Origin: a virus
DNA: 42,190 nt
Reading direction: 5' to 3' (one strand)
IMG/VR virus record: IMGVR_UViG_3300048672_000850
Span: 1-42,190 of that record
Part shown: positions 16,201 to 24,871 of the stretch, piece after piece
Numbering within the stretch: position 1 is the first letter of the stretch
Layout: every line of letters begins with the position of its first letter
The notes under the pieces: generated by a model
Told to the model about the DNA's origin: nothing
The model's input: the letters and a program-made list of their open reading frames with translations, nothing else
The model's database searches: none
Made by a program: the position numbers and the translations under genes

Positions 16201-18110
16201 AAATAAGTCACGGCAGCAACCATATTCTCACTAATGTCTGCCTGCTCAGGAATACGGTAAGAGACCTTGGCATACTTAGGCAAGAACATCGGATCGGTCA
16301 ATTTCTCCCGCTCGATATTAATGCCACGCTTTGCCAAACTTTCCTGGAGATACGTCTTGGCATTCTGCCGAGCAAACAAATCTTCCATGTCACCCTTGAT
16401 ACTGGTTTTATCCAGCCAGCCCTTGCGAACATTGACCATATTCGCAACCATCTCAAGAGCCTGTTCTTCCCCGTACTTCGCCTTCTTCTCAAGGGCAAAC
16501 ATTTCATAGAAATGACCAGCAATACGCTCCTTTGAAGCTTTCAGGGTTTCCTTCAAGTTGACTGCATGACCCGGAATCAGTTCCAGTGAAGGGCCAGATC
16601 CAGTCACTAAATGGAAGTCTTCAAAGTTATCTTGCAAGGCCCGCTCAAGCAGAGGCAGATCATTCTCATGGATGTTCATACCTTTCTGCAATTGCACAAT
16701 ACGACCACTTTCCTGAGAAGCCCAGATGTATCGAGCATCAAGTTCCCGATAAAGCATCTTGACATCAGTAGTCTTGAAGCCAGGTTTTAGGCTGCTCAAT
16801 GGATCATAGGGAAGTGCAGTCTTCTTAACTGAGAAGTCATAGTTAGTAAGGGCCTTAAGCACACCTTCCTTTCCATGATACATATCACCAAGAGACATTG
16901 GCATAGGCATGTCCGTATGCACTGCACCCGCAGTATCTCCCATCAAGGAAATATATCTATGGGCATAAGCCTCTATTTCATTCTTAGGCTTACCCGCAAG
17001 CTTTGCCTTAGCCGCAAAATCTTCCAATGCAGAAGTTTCCCTTGGCAACAGAATCTCATCTGCATGAGCAAACTTCTCAAAGTAAGAGTTGGCATACCCT
17101 GGTGCAACTCCCCGATTAGTTGTACGGACAGGTTGGGATAGGTCAGCAACCAAGTTACCCAAACTATCATTACCCCCGGCCATCGTGCAAATATCCGTCC
17201 GTACTTCATTCAGTACAGTTTCTATACGCTGAAGATGAAGGGTTTGATCAACACCATAAGAACGAGAATACTCAAGAGGCAACGCACCAGAGAATTCCAG
17301 ATCATTTGTCTTAAGAATGATCTTTTCTGAACTAGCTGTGCTAGCACGTGGTTGAATTGAATCTGAGAAAGGGCGACGAGCAAGATCTTCTACTCCCCGG
17401 GCTTTGTTAAGGAAAGAGAAAGTTTTGGCACCTTCAATAGCGCCACCAACAACCCCACCAAAAATTGACCCCATTGCAATGTTCTTAACCAGATCACCTG
17501 CATCATGGTTATCAAGCATTGGTGCTGCACCCATTGTGAGTGCAATCATTGTTTCAGCTGCGGCAGCTTCCAACACATTCTGGTGAATACCAGCGGCCAG
17601 TGCCTTAAAAGTATTGGTGTTCAAGTTACCGATCATGGCAACTGAACTATTGATTTCTGCTGCTGAGGCTGCCCGGAAAGCTTGCAGACGGGGCACAAGC
17701 AAGTTGGTAGCAATGCTAAGATTGCCACCTAACTTACCTGTATTGAGTGCAGACTGGAGCAGTGTCAAACCTTTAGTACCTGCCATGCCAGGCAAAATAC
17801 TTCCGACAATAGCACCAGAAATGTCAATCAGTCTTTCATTCTCCCGGTAATACTTTCCCAGGTCAGAATCAAAAGACGAAATCAAGTCGCCAGTATCCTG
17901 GAGTTCGGTTTGTTTATCCGAAAACCAGTTACCGACAGTTTGTGCAGTACGGTAGAAACCGTTTACGGCACTAAGTCCTGTGGCCAAAACAAACTTTCCT
18001 GCATTAGCAGGATTTACCTCAAACCAAGACTTGCCGTCCCCCAAGATATTATGGGAGTCGGCAGCCCGGAGATAATCAGGAACATCCTGAAAAGCCTCAA
18101 GATCTGCCAT
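13248..18110 (-). CDS. Giant internal virion protein, probable DNA-ejection protein
   Basis: At 1620 residues this is the largest gene. It starts after AAGGAAA and follows two other long late genes. The N-terminal 260 residues include several Gly/Ala-rich hydrophobic stretches (about residues 95-115 and 210-225) that could insert in membranes; most of the rest is helical. I find no lysozyme or protease motif. Size, last position in the late operon and membrane-compatible segments fit an internal core/ejection protein like T7 gp16, but there is no recognisable sequence match. It ends 12 nt before the operon terminator. Confidence 0.85.
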   Translation of the reverse strand: MADLEAFQDVPDYLRAADSHNILGDGKSWFEVNPANAGKFVLATGLSAVNGFYRTAQTVGNWFSDKQTELQDTGDLISSFDSDLGKYYRENERLIDISGAIVGSILPGMAGTKGLTLLQSALNTGKLGGNLSIATNLLVPRLQAFRAASAAEINSSVAMIGNLNTNTFKALAAGIHQNVLEAAAAETMIALTMGAAPMLDNHDAGDLVKNIAMGSIFGGVVGGAIEGAKTFSFLNKARGVEDLARRPFSDSIQPRASTASSEKIILKTNDLEFSGALPLEYSRSYGVDQTLHLQRIETVLNEVRTDICTMAGGNDSLGNLVADLSQPVRTTNRGVAPGYANSYFEKFAHADEILLPRETSALEDFAAKAKLAGKPKNEIEAYAHRYISLMGDTAGAVHTDMPMPMSLGDMYHGKEGVLKALTNYDFSVKKTALPYDPLSSLKPGFKTTDVKMLYRELDARYIWASQESGRIVQLQKGMNIHENDLPLLERALQDNFEDFHLVTGSGPSLELIPGHAVNLKETLKASKERIAGHFYEMFALEKKAKYGEEQALEMVANMVNVRKGWLDKTSIKGDMEDLFARQNAKTYLQESLAKRGINIEREKLTDPMFLPKYAKVSYRIPEQADISENMVAAVTYFKARQTAYETEAKATASIILGERSSNLMDITDNMLETANRNGDSPTMLKGQNGNYGTIGSFMSFIGGQTNAIRKEAAESVQQQLLPVLSALGNKLEAAIEHEGINQKLTRSTKRFILHESPDGVNFLVTKQARDAVAKELGILPETVTLNHLDEFADDVIEVTHKETWNVLAARQKLSQTSGNHFQLLNKQRGVANREVDTSVVRPVRPDFKKYPFFSLVKDESVMGGGETSMIWAASEKELARMEDEVRRIGPHYRVINKANVEEYKIARGEYELSKAMNSYQIDSELKTKGVMSNFFPKTDPETIANEILQHHTRESDALVRETVRMRYQPAFDKLTNLGKQTSRVTTSRFGGSIAALENTSDNPYFNYIKTALDISKVNEHPIYFGAATLAESMFSKPVTAIRKAFETARTPDELSKINVLLDQFGLKPAYQTASIDLLANHTAPKGELTRFVRGANGLLSLFTLGLDPLNAVSNAISANILRGTETAHIANAIKAGNQELAGDLSKLAKIKLPGTESEILSPVKLQTKAIHNFFEDMRTPGQPLLNRYRNAGYVKDHIDQFKLLLDDLTLDGTESVGLLRTKLAQAFAKSKKLMEDTAEVGQKLSGNKLAEEFNRFVSANVMDQLTTLAQKHGIMTEKESLAYINTFVNRVDGNMIASQRPMVFQGPIGQAIGLFQSYQFNLMQQLFRYIGEGTKKDMAMLLGLQSTLYGAQSLPGFQFINSHIVGTASGNKDHVDLYDTTYGALGKNLGNWFLYGSPSFILQTNLYSRGDINPRNLTILPTHLMDIPAIGGWTKFFGNLYETASKLGSGGKVWETLLQGLEHQGISRPLAGIAQTLQGVPSGTVHSTTNQGSLLYSHDLFSLATASRLVGGRPLDEALTNDTLFRHKFYEAQDRDKRAKLAEVMKTHMMEGGSIDEKHIQQFAQSYAESGGKQVNFNRYMMELYKNANKSQAEQIRDSLGKPMSYKLQLLMDGSSSFNH

Positions 18111-18120
18111 TTTGATTTCC

Positions 18121-19782
18121 TTAGAACTTTGAGTTCACTGCCAACTTTTTAGCCAGAGCTTCCTGGTAATCAGCAGGGTTTGCGAGGTTAACCACTTTTG
18201 CCCCATTGACAATAACTGGATTACCCTCACGACTTCTGCGACCTTGGAAGCCTAGGGGAAGTTGGACTGTGACATTGTAGGTATTGGGAACCTTAATACC
18301 CATTGCATCAAACTGCCTAGAAGCTCGCTTAATCTGGTCAGCCCGTTGGATAACCTGAGCGAACTGAGCAGCTTCAGTTGATGTAAGAGTACCAGTCTTG
18401 ATCGCAGCCACCTGAAGATCCATCACATGATTCATGTCAGTGAGGGTTACGCCCTGATCCATCAGAGGTTTAAGTACCTTAGCAACCACAGGATACCGGG
18501 CGAATTCTGGTTTAACCAGATAATCATTCAGTGCACCAAGGTAGCGCAGGTTACTCGCATCAGGGGTCACAACTTCGGACTGTTTAAGAATGTCTGCCTG
18601 AACTTCCTTATTCAACCACTGAGCACGATTCTCAGCGTCTTCCTTAGACGTAGTTACCTTGAGAGCAGCACGTTTTTCTGCTGATAGGGACTCAAGTTTT
18701 TGCTTTGCCCGAGCAAGAACTCCCTTAGTAGCTTCAGCTTCTTCCCCCAGTTGAATAGGTAGCTTGGAGAAAGTATCAATAGCCCCTGCAGGAGTATAAC
18801 CAAACCGTCCTTCAGTCTTGCCATTGAGTACAGAATCCCCAAGCTTATAATAGACTTGAAACCTTGCACCCGCCTCAGTACCGAAGACACGCTTAGCCTC
18901 CTCTATTTCGCCCTTAGTGAGGGGCTTCTCCCCTGAGAGTTCACGGCCTTTATTAACTTTGTCAGCAAACAACTGGCCTTCTTGCAGTTTGAGTTCTCTT
19001 TCAGCAAGTTGATCGTTAAGAAGTACGCTACGAACTGACCATTCCTGTTCTTTCCGACGGGCATCCGCAACTGCAAGATCAAGATGTTTCTGAGCATTCT
19101 CAGCATTCACACCATGATACTTAGCATTAAGTTCTTCAGATGCAGCGGAGCGGGCAAGTTTAATGCCTTCCACGTTGTACTGAATAGCTTGCAACTCAGC
19201 CTGGTTACTTTGCAACCGGGAAGCCAACTTCAGAATATCAGCATTAGCTGCAATGCTTTCAGCCGTAAAGGTTTGCTTCAAACCAATATTAGCATTGACG
19301 GCTTGCTGAAGTGCTTGTTGGGTTGTCTGAACCTGACCCTTATAGAGTTCCAGACGGGCAACTGACTGTGCCAAGTCCTTTTCAACCCGAGGCTTGTCAA
19401 TCAGGTTACCCTTGATATATCCAACAGGATCTTTCAAGAATTCTGTGTTTTCAATCTTCTGCAAACCAAGCAGATTCTCTTCTGTGGTTTTTTGACTTTC
19501 ACGCAAACCTTGAAGCTGTTGAATAATCACACCGCCCTTGGCTTCAGGATCTACCCCCAAAGCACTTGCAGCTTTCAAGTTGGCTTCTTGAACTTTGAGC
19601 TCTCCGGTTTGTTTTGCGACTTCCGCTACAGCTTGGAGATTACCAATCTGATCGTAGATATCAGCAGAACTCTTAGCAATCTGCGAAGCTTTGTTAAGCT
19701 GAGCATTTGCTTGTCCGGTAGAGCCCTTTGAAAAATCCAAGTAGTCTTTCACGCTTACTTGGAGATCTTCATACAGGCCCAT
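18121..19782 (-). CDS. Coiled-coil internal virion protein
   Basis: The 553-residue protein is almost entirely helical, with long Gln/Ala/Leu/Glu heptad-like stretches (about residues 25-300). The C-terminal 80 residues are less charged and more beta-like. It lies between the 222-aa and 1620-aa late genes with good ribosome binding sites and short spacers. By position and coiled-coil nature it probably belongs to the ejected internal core, like T7 gp15. No motif proves this. Confidence 0.8.
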   Translation of the reverse strand: MGLYEDLQVSVKDYLDFSKGSTGQANAQLNKASQIAKSSADIYDQIGNLQAVAEVAKQTGELKVQEANLKAASALGVDPEAKGGVIIQQLQGLRESQKTTEENLLGLQKIENTEFLKDPVGYIKGNLIDKPRVEKDLAQSVARLELYKGQVQTTQQALQQAVNANIGLKQTFTAESIAANADILKLASRLQSNQAELQAIQYNVEGIKLARSAASEELNAKYHGVNAENAQKHLDLAVADARRKEQEWSVRSVLLNDQLAERELKLQEGQLFADKVNKGRELSGEKPLTKGEIEEAKRVFGTEAGARFQVYYKLGDSVLNGKTEGRFGYTPAGAIDTFSKLPIQLGEEAEATKGVLARAKQKLESLSAEKRAALKVTTSKEDAENRAQWLNKEVQADILKQSEVVTPDASNLRYLGALNDYLVKPEFARYPVVAKVLKPLMDQGVTLTDMNHVMDLQVAAIKTGTLTSTEAAQFAQVIQRADQIKRASRQFDAMGIKVPNTYNVTVQLPLGFQGRRSREGNPVIVNGAKVVNLANPADYQEALAKKLAVNSKF

Positions 19783-19800
19783 GATGTTTCCTTCTCTGTC

Positions 19801-20469
19801 TTAGACAGTTACTTTGAACTGAGGAAATTGCACCAGAGCAAGACCAATGCCATAAGACATAGGATCAAGAATCTTGGTTGCAATCACAGAACCCACAGAG
19901 TGCTTTTTCGTTCGGTAGAACTCATAGCGACTCAATACAAGCCACTTCCAGAAAGATGTAAACTTGGGATTCTTGTCACCCAACAAAGGCACAACATGAA
20001 TTGCCCAGAAATGATAACCGGCAAAGGTTACTGGATCTGGGTAAGGTGCAGCCATGTTACCCTTTGTGTAGGCATACAAGGAGATATAGCCCAAGTCTTT
20101 CAGTCGGGTGCAGATGATGGTTTTGAATCCACTCTTACCCGATTTAGTGGAGGCTTTGCTAGAGCTACTTTCAGCTGCCGTACCAGTTGTAATGGTTGTA
20201 GCAGTTGCCTTAGCCAGCTCACCTGCGAGTTTGGTCATAAAGTCTTGCGAAGCTAGTGTAGCAGTGCTAGACTTATTTCCGCCAACCAAACCTGAGCCAC
20301 TCAGAATATCGCTCAAGCCGCCAGCCTGAGACATACCTTCGTAGATAAATCGATCAATTGCAGCCTGGTTCAACTGAGTCTGTTGAATCTGCTGATTCTG
20401 ACCCTGCTTTGCCGTGGAGGCAGAGGTAGAACTCAAATTGAGTTCATTGTTAAAATCAACCCCAAACAT
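19801..20469 (-). CDS. Virion protein with low-complexity N-terminus
   Basis: This 222-residue protein has a Q/S/T/G-rich N-terminal 120 residues, then a compact domain beginning near CTRLKDLGY with GYHFWAIHVVPLLGD. I recall that domain pattern from other phage late proteins. It starts after AGGAGAG and heads the run of three internal-virion-type genes. A small internal or tail protein is likely; the exact role is unknown. Confidence 0.78.
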   Translation of the reverse strand: MFGVDFNNELNLSSTSASTAKQGQNQQIQQTQLNQAAIDRFIYEGMSQAGGLSDILSGSGLVGGNKSSTATLASQDFMTKLAGELAKATATTITTGTAAESSSSKASTKSGKSGFKTIICTRLKDLGYISLYAYTKGNMAAPYPDPVTFAGYHFWAIHVVPLLGDKNPKFTSFWKWLVLSRYEFYRTKKHSVGSVIATKILDPMSYGIGLALVQFPQFKVTV

Positions 20470-20478
20470 TTTGCTCTC

Positions 20479-20703
20479 CTAGAACAAGGCCTTGATTTTA
20501 GGCCAGTTTGTGAAAAAGTATCCTATAGTGCCGCCAATAAGTACCAGCACCCAAATTGATCCAAGACCCTTGTTTCGCAATGCAACGAACTCAGACAGAA
20601 TTTGCTCATGCTTATCTTGCCGAGCCTCTATTCTTTCTAGAACCTCTTTGATATGTTCCAGGTCCTTATCGTGCAAAGCGACTTTGATTTCGGTAGCACT
20701 CAT
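20479..20703 (-). CDS. XhlA-like small membrane protein, candidate holin or lysis accessory
   Basis: The 74-residue protein has an N-terminal charged coiled coil (residues 5-45) followed by one membrane helix (about 49-65) and a short basic tail. This is the layout of XhlA-type holin partners. It starts at the end of the M15 peptidase gene (4-nt overlap), which supports a lysis role. A different late holin candidate lies at 27984-28364, so this one may be an accessory. Confidence 0.7.
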   Translation of the reverse strand: MSATEIKVALHDKDLEHIKEVLERIEARQDKHEQILSEFVALRNKGLGSIWVLVLIGGTIGYFFTNWPKIKALF

Positions 20704-21167
20704 AATGCAACACCTTTCTTATCAGTGATGCCCTGAGCATATTTGTTTCCACCTAGCCAAGTTAATACTTCCCGCTTAGGTCCTTGAGGGTCCAAAGTGA
20801 AAGATATATGAACCCAAGAGTGTTCCAGGATAAGTTGGTTAAAAGGTAAAAGCTCTTTGGGAACCTTAACCAGTGCACGAACTATATCCAGTGGAGTACC
20901 AAACTTGGGGCAGATGAAATCAACCGCACTTGCTTTCATGTGATCACTAGTAGGACTACCACCAACTAACACATTAAGCGCCAAGCAACGATACCAAGAA
21001 CTGATCGAGATAGGAGAATTGTTAAGGCAAGCCCTAACCCTCTCCATACCTTTTGCAGATCTGATTGCGTTCAACCGAAGATTATCTGGGAGAGAATTAT
21101 CCACAGTCCTATGAAGGGTATGGATAACTTCTTCCCAGGAGAAGTGTTCCGTCAACAACTCACTCAT
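20700..21167 (-). CDS. M15-family peptidase, endolysin
   Basis: The 155-residue enzyme has the M15 zinc-peptidase motifs: H76 in SPTSDHMKASAVDF, D83, and H120 in SWVH, with E115 a candidate catalytic acid. Such enzymes cleave peptidoglycan cross-links (D,D- or L,D-peptidase). I chose the ATG at 21167, which has GGAG upstream; the longer reading starts at a TTG. There is no signal peptide or membrane anchor, so export would need a holin. Confidence 0.9.
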   Translation of the reverse strand: MSELLTEHFSWEEVIHTLHRTVDNSLPDNLRLNAIRSAKGMERVRACLNNSPISISSWYRCLALNVLVGGSPTSDHMKASAVDFICPKFGTPLDIVRALVKVPKELLPFNQLILEHSWVHISFTLDPQGPKREVLTWLGGNKYAQGITDKKGVAL

Positions 21168-21168
21168 C

Positions 21169-21501
21169 TTAGACTCCAATGGCGTACCAATGGTAATTCT
21201 TCAATACGCCAGGGTTTGTTATTGTGAAGCCTGTCAGTGAGTTTGTCCCACTTAACAGGCCCTGATTATCCACAGTGCTGACTGCTGAGATAGCACAATA
21301 CAGAACCTGCTTCCCAAACGGGTTACTGTAGTTAACGGCAAGTGAAGATCCACCGCCAACTTCTACTGTGCCACCTTGAAGGGTTAGTCCAGATATTGTT
21401 TGAGACCAAGAGGTCCCATCTGGATCAAAAAGAGTTGTTTGAAGGTTTTGACTTTCCGGACTAAGGGAAAGTTGACCAAGCAGCACTTGACCCTTACTCA
21501 T
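21169..21501 (-). CDS. Small beta-rich tail or fibre-tip-like protein
   Basis: This 110-residue protein is rich in S, T, G and V and ends in NYHWYAIGV, a pattern resembling the C-terminal strand of tail fibre domains that end WxAIG. It lies between the nozzle-like gene (8-nt overlap) and the endolysin. It may be a tail tip or fibre piece, but at 110 residues it would need partners. Inference only. Confidence 0.7.
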   Translation of the reverse strand: MSKGQVLLGQLSLSPESQNLQTTLFDPDGTSWSQTISGLTLQGGTVEVGGGSSLAVNYSNPFGKQVLYCAISAVSTVDNQGLLSGTNSLTGFTITNPGVLKNYHWYAIGV

Positions 21502-23206
21502 TTCCTGCTCCTGTCAACTTCATTTCAACTGACTTAAGGTCAAAGTCTCCAGTGATAACCAGAGAAAAATTCCGGCAAGCCAGCCTAGACAGATACCAAG
21601 AACTGCTGGGTATGCTAGCTACATAGCTCTTGAGGTATAAGGATGTAACGCCTACTTTGGTATTACCATCATAGGTATATTCTACCTTAACCCCATTTGC
21701 TCCGATCATCTTAAGTTCATGGAGTTCCACAAACTCATCACGACTCAATTGAAATTTACCTAGGATCAATACTGCATTGAAGTCTGAAACTGGAGTTCCA
21801 GCCGGCAATGCAACAGAAGCACTTCGGGCAAAGTCAATATAAATAGTGATGCCTGTATCCGGATTGTATAGGCAGAGCATATCACCCCGAGACATCATTT
21901 GCGTATGGGGGTAATAGATTCGGCCGTAACGCTTCAGTAGCCTGTCATAGATATAGACAAATTTATAGCGCTGCAACTCTGCTGAACTTCCGCCGAAAGA
22001 AAAAGTATAAGAACCTCTTCCAGCCGATACACAAACATACCGGTCATTATGCAGAATAATCGGGCACTGACGCAATTTAGTGGATGAGTAGTAATAAGGT
22101 TTCTGGACAGCAAATCCCTGTACATCATCCATGTCATGAATACGAACTCCCCAGGTATCTGTAGCTGAGTCATACGTATCAATAACACTCATGCGTTCCA
22201 AGAAAGTAGACAGCTCAGGAGCTACTAACTCTGAGGAACTTCCAGAAAGCATACTGACATTACCATCAGCAGAAACACAGAAAGCTGTGTCAGCGCCAGA
22301 AGATACAGTAGTGTTCTCAGGTTTAGGTACAACTCCCGCATTGCTAACCTCATGAAACTTGAATGGATACCGACTATTGCCCGTGTAAACTGCCTGGATA
22401 ATGTTCGTACCAGTGAAGATATAGAACCCAGTGCTAGTTGCTCGCAGATGCAGGATGTTAATTGGATTGTTATTAGGATCAATACTACCTGCACCTGTCA
22501 CAAGACTGCTAGTGAAGTCTAAGGGGTTAGATAGGGATGACCAATAGATAGTGTTATTATTCGCCAGAATCAAGTAATTGAAGCTTGTGGTTGCTGCATG
22601 AATGTTATTCAGGCTAACAAAGTTAACTGGCGAGAATACCACTGCGAAGAAAGCCAAAATCCCGGCAGTAGATAACACTTCATACACAATATTTTCAGGG
22701 CTAACACCCAGGTGCACAAAGAGAAACACCCGAGAACCAACTTTCAGTGAAGTGATTTCTGTGATGGTTTTATAGTCAGCTTGAGCAATCCAGGGAAAGT
22801 CAACAGACTGAGTCCATGTAGCTACTTGGCCATATTGGCATACAGCTTTCAGCTGAGTAGCGGTAACTGGAATCTTAAGTTTCACCTGGGTGAAGATAAC
22901 CTGACCAGACGAGGTATCTGGAACAAGGATATCAAACTCCTTGAAATAAGTTTCTTTGACCAAACCAATTTCAGGGTTATAGGCATTAAGCGACGAATAC
23001 CCTTCAACTGTGGGCATCACATTAGCCATGTAAGTGGCTTGAGGAATACCCACAATCTTAGTTTGACCATCAGGGTCAATCCGTTTGTCGTAGTTCTGAT
23101 CCGCACCCGGATCAATAACCGTGGGACCCAAGTCTGCTGCGGATGCAAAGGGGAACAATGCAGCAGAAAGATTTGCCCGATAAGGAATGATTTTGTTTAC
23201 TGACAT
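21494..23206 (-). CDS. Tail nozzle-like protein
   Basis: The 570-residue beta-rich protein contains NTIYWSSLSNPLDFTSSLVTGAG and TGFYIFTGTNIIQ-like segments (about residues 220-275). I recall these from podoviral nozzle or stabilisation proteins (P22 gp10/T7 gp12-type), which close the short tail. It follows the two connector-like genes, the expected position. The exact family is not certain. Confidence 0.75.
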   Translation of the reverse strand: MSVNKIIPYRANLSAALFPFASAADLGPTVIDPGADQNYDKRIDPDGQTKIVGIPQATYMANVMPTVEGYSSLNAYNPEIGLVKETYFKEFDILVPDTSSGQVIFTQVKLKIPVTATQLKAVCQYGQVATWTQSVDFPWIAQADYKTITEITSLKVGSRVFLFVHLGVSPENIVYEVLSTAGILAFFAVVFSPVNFVSLNNIHAATTSFNYLILANNNTIYWSSLSNPLDFTSSLVTGAGSIDPNNNPINILHLRATSTGFYIFTGTNIIQAVYTGNSRYPFKFHEVSNAGVVPKPENTTVSSGADTAFCVSADGNVSMLSGSSSELVAPELSTFLERMSVIDTYDSATDTWGVRIHDMDDVQGFAVQKPYYYSSTKLRQCPIILHNDRYVCVSAGRGSYTFSFGGSSAELQRYKFVYIYDRLLKRYGRIYYPHTQMMSRGDMLCLYNPDTGITIYIDFARSASVALPAGTPVSDFNAVLILGKFQLSRDEFVELHELKMIGANGVKVEYTYDGNTKVGVTSLYLKSYVASIPSSSWYLSRLACRNFSLVITGDFDLKSVEMKLTGAGNE

Positions 23207-23213
23207 GATACAC

Positions 23214-23795
23214 TCACTTCACTGCAATAGATGCAGACTTTGTTTGTTTCAAGAAGTTCAACTGTTCCCGGGCAACCTGAGAGAAGGCATCTGCCTTTTC
23301 CTTCTGATTAGTTGCTCGGAAGATAATTGCAGCAGCTTCTGTTGCAATCAGGTCAGGCATCTCATCACAAATGAAAGATACCCCATCAGCCAAACCTGGA
23401 TCTGGATAAGTATATACGCCCACAAGAATTTGTGTGCTTGCATCAACCGAGTTGATGGATATATTGGTATTGTCCACAGTAAACGAATTAAGTTGACTTG
23501 TAGAACCAAAGAACTGTTCAGGTGGACTATAGTGATGAGGAATAGCAGGACCCGTTACTGGCAATCGTTTGATATAAGCAACTTGCCGAAACAAGGGGTA
23601 GCGAGTCTTGTATGGGATAGTTTGATAACTCCCAACAGTACCAAAAGTGATAGTCTCCACAGTTACATCCTGAGGAAAATAACCACTTGAATGAAACTTA
23701 CGTGCAGTTGCTTTGACCGCACTCTCAGTGAGTGAATCCAAGTCGGGACGATTTGTATACAGAATAACCAAGTTTTTGAGGGAAGCCAAGGACAT
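23214..23795 (-). CDS. Head-tail adaptor/tail-tube-like protein, paralogue 2
   Basis: This 193-residue protein shares with the upstream 197-residue gene the order LV...T.RPD, AVKA...HS, F..DV, TF, Y K, FR over the first 75 residues. The size and position between capsid and nozzle genes fit a connector or tail-tubular-A-type adaptor. GGAG lies 9 nt upstream. A terminator lies between the two paralogues, so their expression levels may differ. Confidence 0.75.
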   Translation of the reverse strand: MSLASLKNLVILYTNRPDLDSLTESAVKATARKFHSSGYFPQDVTVETITFGTVGSYQTIPYKTRYPLFRQVAYIKRLPVTGPAIPHHYSPPEQFFGSTSQLNSFTVDNTNISINSVDASTQILVGVYTYPDPGLADGVSFICDEMPDLIATEAAAIIFRATNQKEKADAFSQVAREQLNFLKQTKSASIAVK

Positions 23796-23820
23796 GGTAT
23801 AACTCCAGAAAGTTGACGAG

Positions 23821-23859
23821 AAAAAACCGACCTAGGAAAAACTCCCTGGGTCGGTTTTT
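23821..23859 (-). terminator. Terminator between the two adaptor paralogues
   Basis: On the minus strand a 15-bp stem (23845-23859 with 23822-23836, one G.U) with an 8-nt loop ends in a T tract. It starts 2 nt after the stop of the 197-residue gene. It probably reduces rather than abolishes expression of the downstream late genes, which have no other visible promoter. Confidence 0.85.
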
Positions 23860-23861
23860 GT

Positions 23862-24455
23862 TCATTGGAAAGATCCAAGAGAAATTTGATCCGCAAGCAA
23901 TTGAGCCATTGCCTCTTCAGCAAGGTTCTTGTGAGTTCCTGCAGAAGTGGGATCTTTCAACGCGCGAAACACTGCTGAGGCAGCAGCATATATCACAGCG
24001 TAAGGGTAACTATCAGCAACCCAAGAAGAATAACCAGCATCAGTGATAACTGGAAACTCATAAGCTGCAATGAGAGCATACTTAAAGGGAATATCTGACT
24101 TGATGTACAGATTATCCCCAGCAAGTACACAAACATTTGGACGAATCACCCCGTAGACATCTTTAAAGTGACTCACAGGAATCATTTCTAGGGGTCCAGC
24201 CAAGGGAACTTGATTTGCGTCACAGATGATCACAGAATCAAATAACCGAAACCGAGCAAAGATATCTTTGTAAGCCACCACTTGATCAGTCAAGGGGCTT
24301 GCAAACGTGACGAACTGTGAATTCACATCACGTTTAAACAAGTCCTTGCTATGAACTTGCAGGGTTGCAGCCTGAACAGCTTGTTTGATCAAGTTGCCTT
24401 GGTCAGGCCGTCCAGTTATCTCAATGACTGCTTGGACCAGTTCAGGCTTGTTCAT
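23862..24455 (-). CDS. Head-tail adaptor/tail-tube-like protein, paralogue 1
   Basis: This 197-residue protein is the paralogue of the gene at 23214-23795, sharing the N-terminal pattern of RPD, HS, F.RDV, TFA, YK and FR. AAGGTTAAG precedes the start. A head-completion or adaptor role is inferred from position just after the capsid genes. The stop is immediately followed by a strong terminator. Confidence 0.78.
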   Translation of the reverse strand: MNKPELVQAVIEITGRPDQGNLIKQAVQAATLQVHSKDLFKRDVNSQFVTFASPLTDQVVAYKDIFARFRLFDSVIICDANQVPLAGPLEMIPVSHFKDVYGVIRPNVCVLAGDNLYIKSDIPFKYALIAAYEFPVITDAGYSSWVADSYPYAVIYAAASAVFRALKDPTSAGTHKNLAEEAMAQLLADQISLGSFQ

Positions 24456-24458
24456 GAC

Positions 24459-24866
24459 TTAACCTTTTTTGAGGGCATCCAACATAGCAGCCGCATCTTC
24501 AGCTGCCAGGGTAGTTGCAATTACCGGAGCCAACGTGACTTGACCAATGTCAGTTGTGCTGGTAGGAACCAATTTTTGTTGCTCCGAATCCGGCAAAACA
24601 CCTGCATTCTGGGCAAGTTCACGCAGAAGTTCTTCACGCATAGCAGCACGAATAGCCACCATCGGATCAATCTTCTCTGCGTCACGGACCAAATCTTCTT
24701 GATCCTGCCACAAGTTCGGAGTGTTGTTGGTGATTTCCTTCTTCAAATAGTTGGCGATACGTTCATCGGGCGTGACGTACTCACCACCAACAAAATTGAT
24801 TGTTTGCCCATTAGGCAAAACCATGCGCATCGAAGATACGCCAGACTTGAAAACGTGGTATTGCAT
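24459..24866 (-). CDS. Unknown head-region protein
   Basis: I chose the ATG at 24866 (135 residues); a longer TTG start would overlap the next gene. The N-terminus is beta-like (YHVFKSG...PNGQTINFVGGEYVT), then acidic helices and an alanine-rich C-terminus. No family is recognised. Position just downstream of the capsid gene suggests a head stabiliser, decoration or completion protein. Confidence 0.7.
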   Translation of the reverse strand: MQYHVFKSGVSSMRMVLPNGQTINFVGGEYVTPDERIANYLKKEITNNTPNLWQDQEDLVRDAEKIDPMVAIRAAMREELLRELAQNAGVLPDSEQQKLVPTSTTDIGQVTLAPVIATTLAAEDAAAMLDALKKG

Positions 24867-24871
24867 GTTGC

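Noticed and set aside
19759-20256. 165-residue ORF on the plus strand
   Set aside because: It lies antisense to the start of two convincing late genes, has no ribosome binding site, and is cysteine-rich like a random shadow frame.
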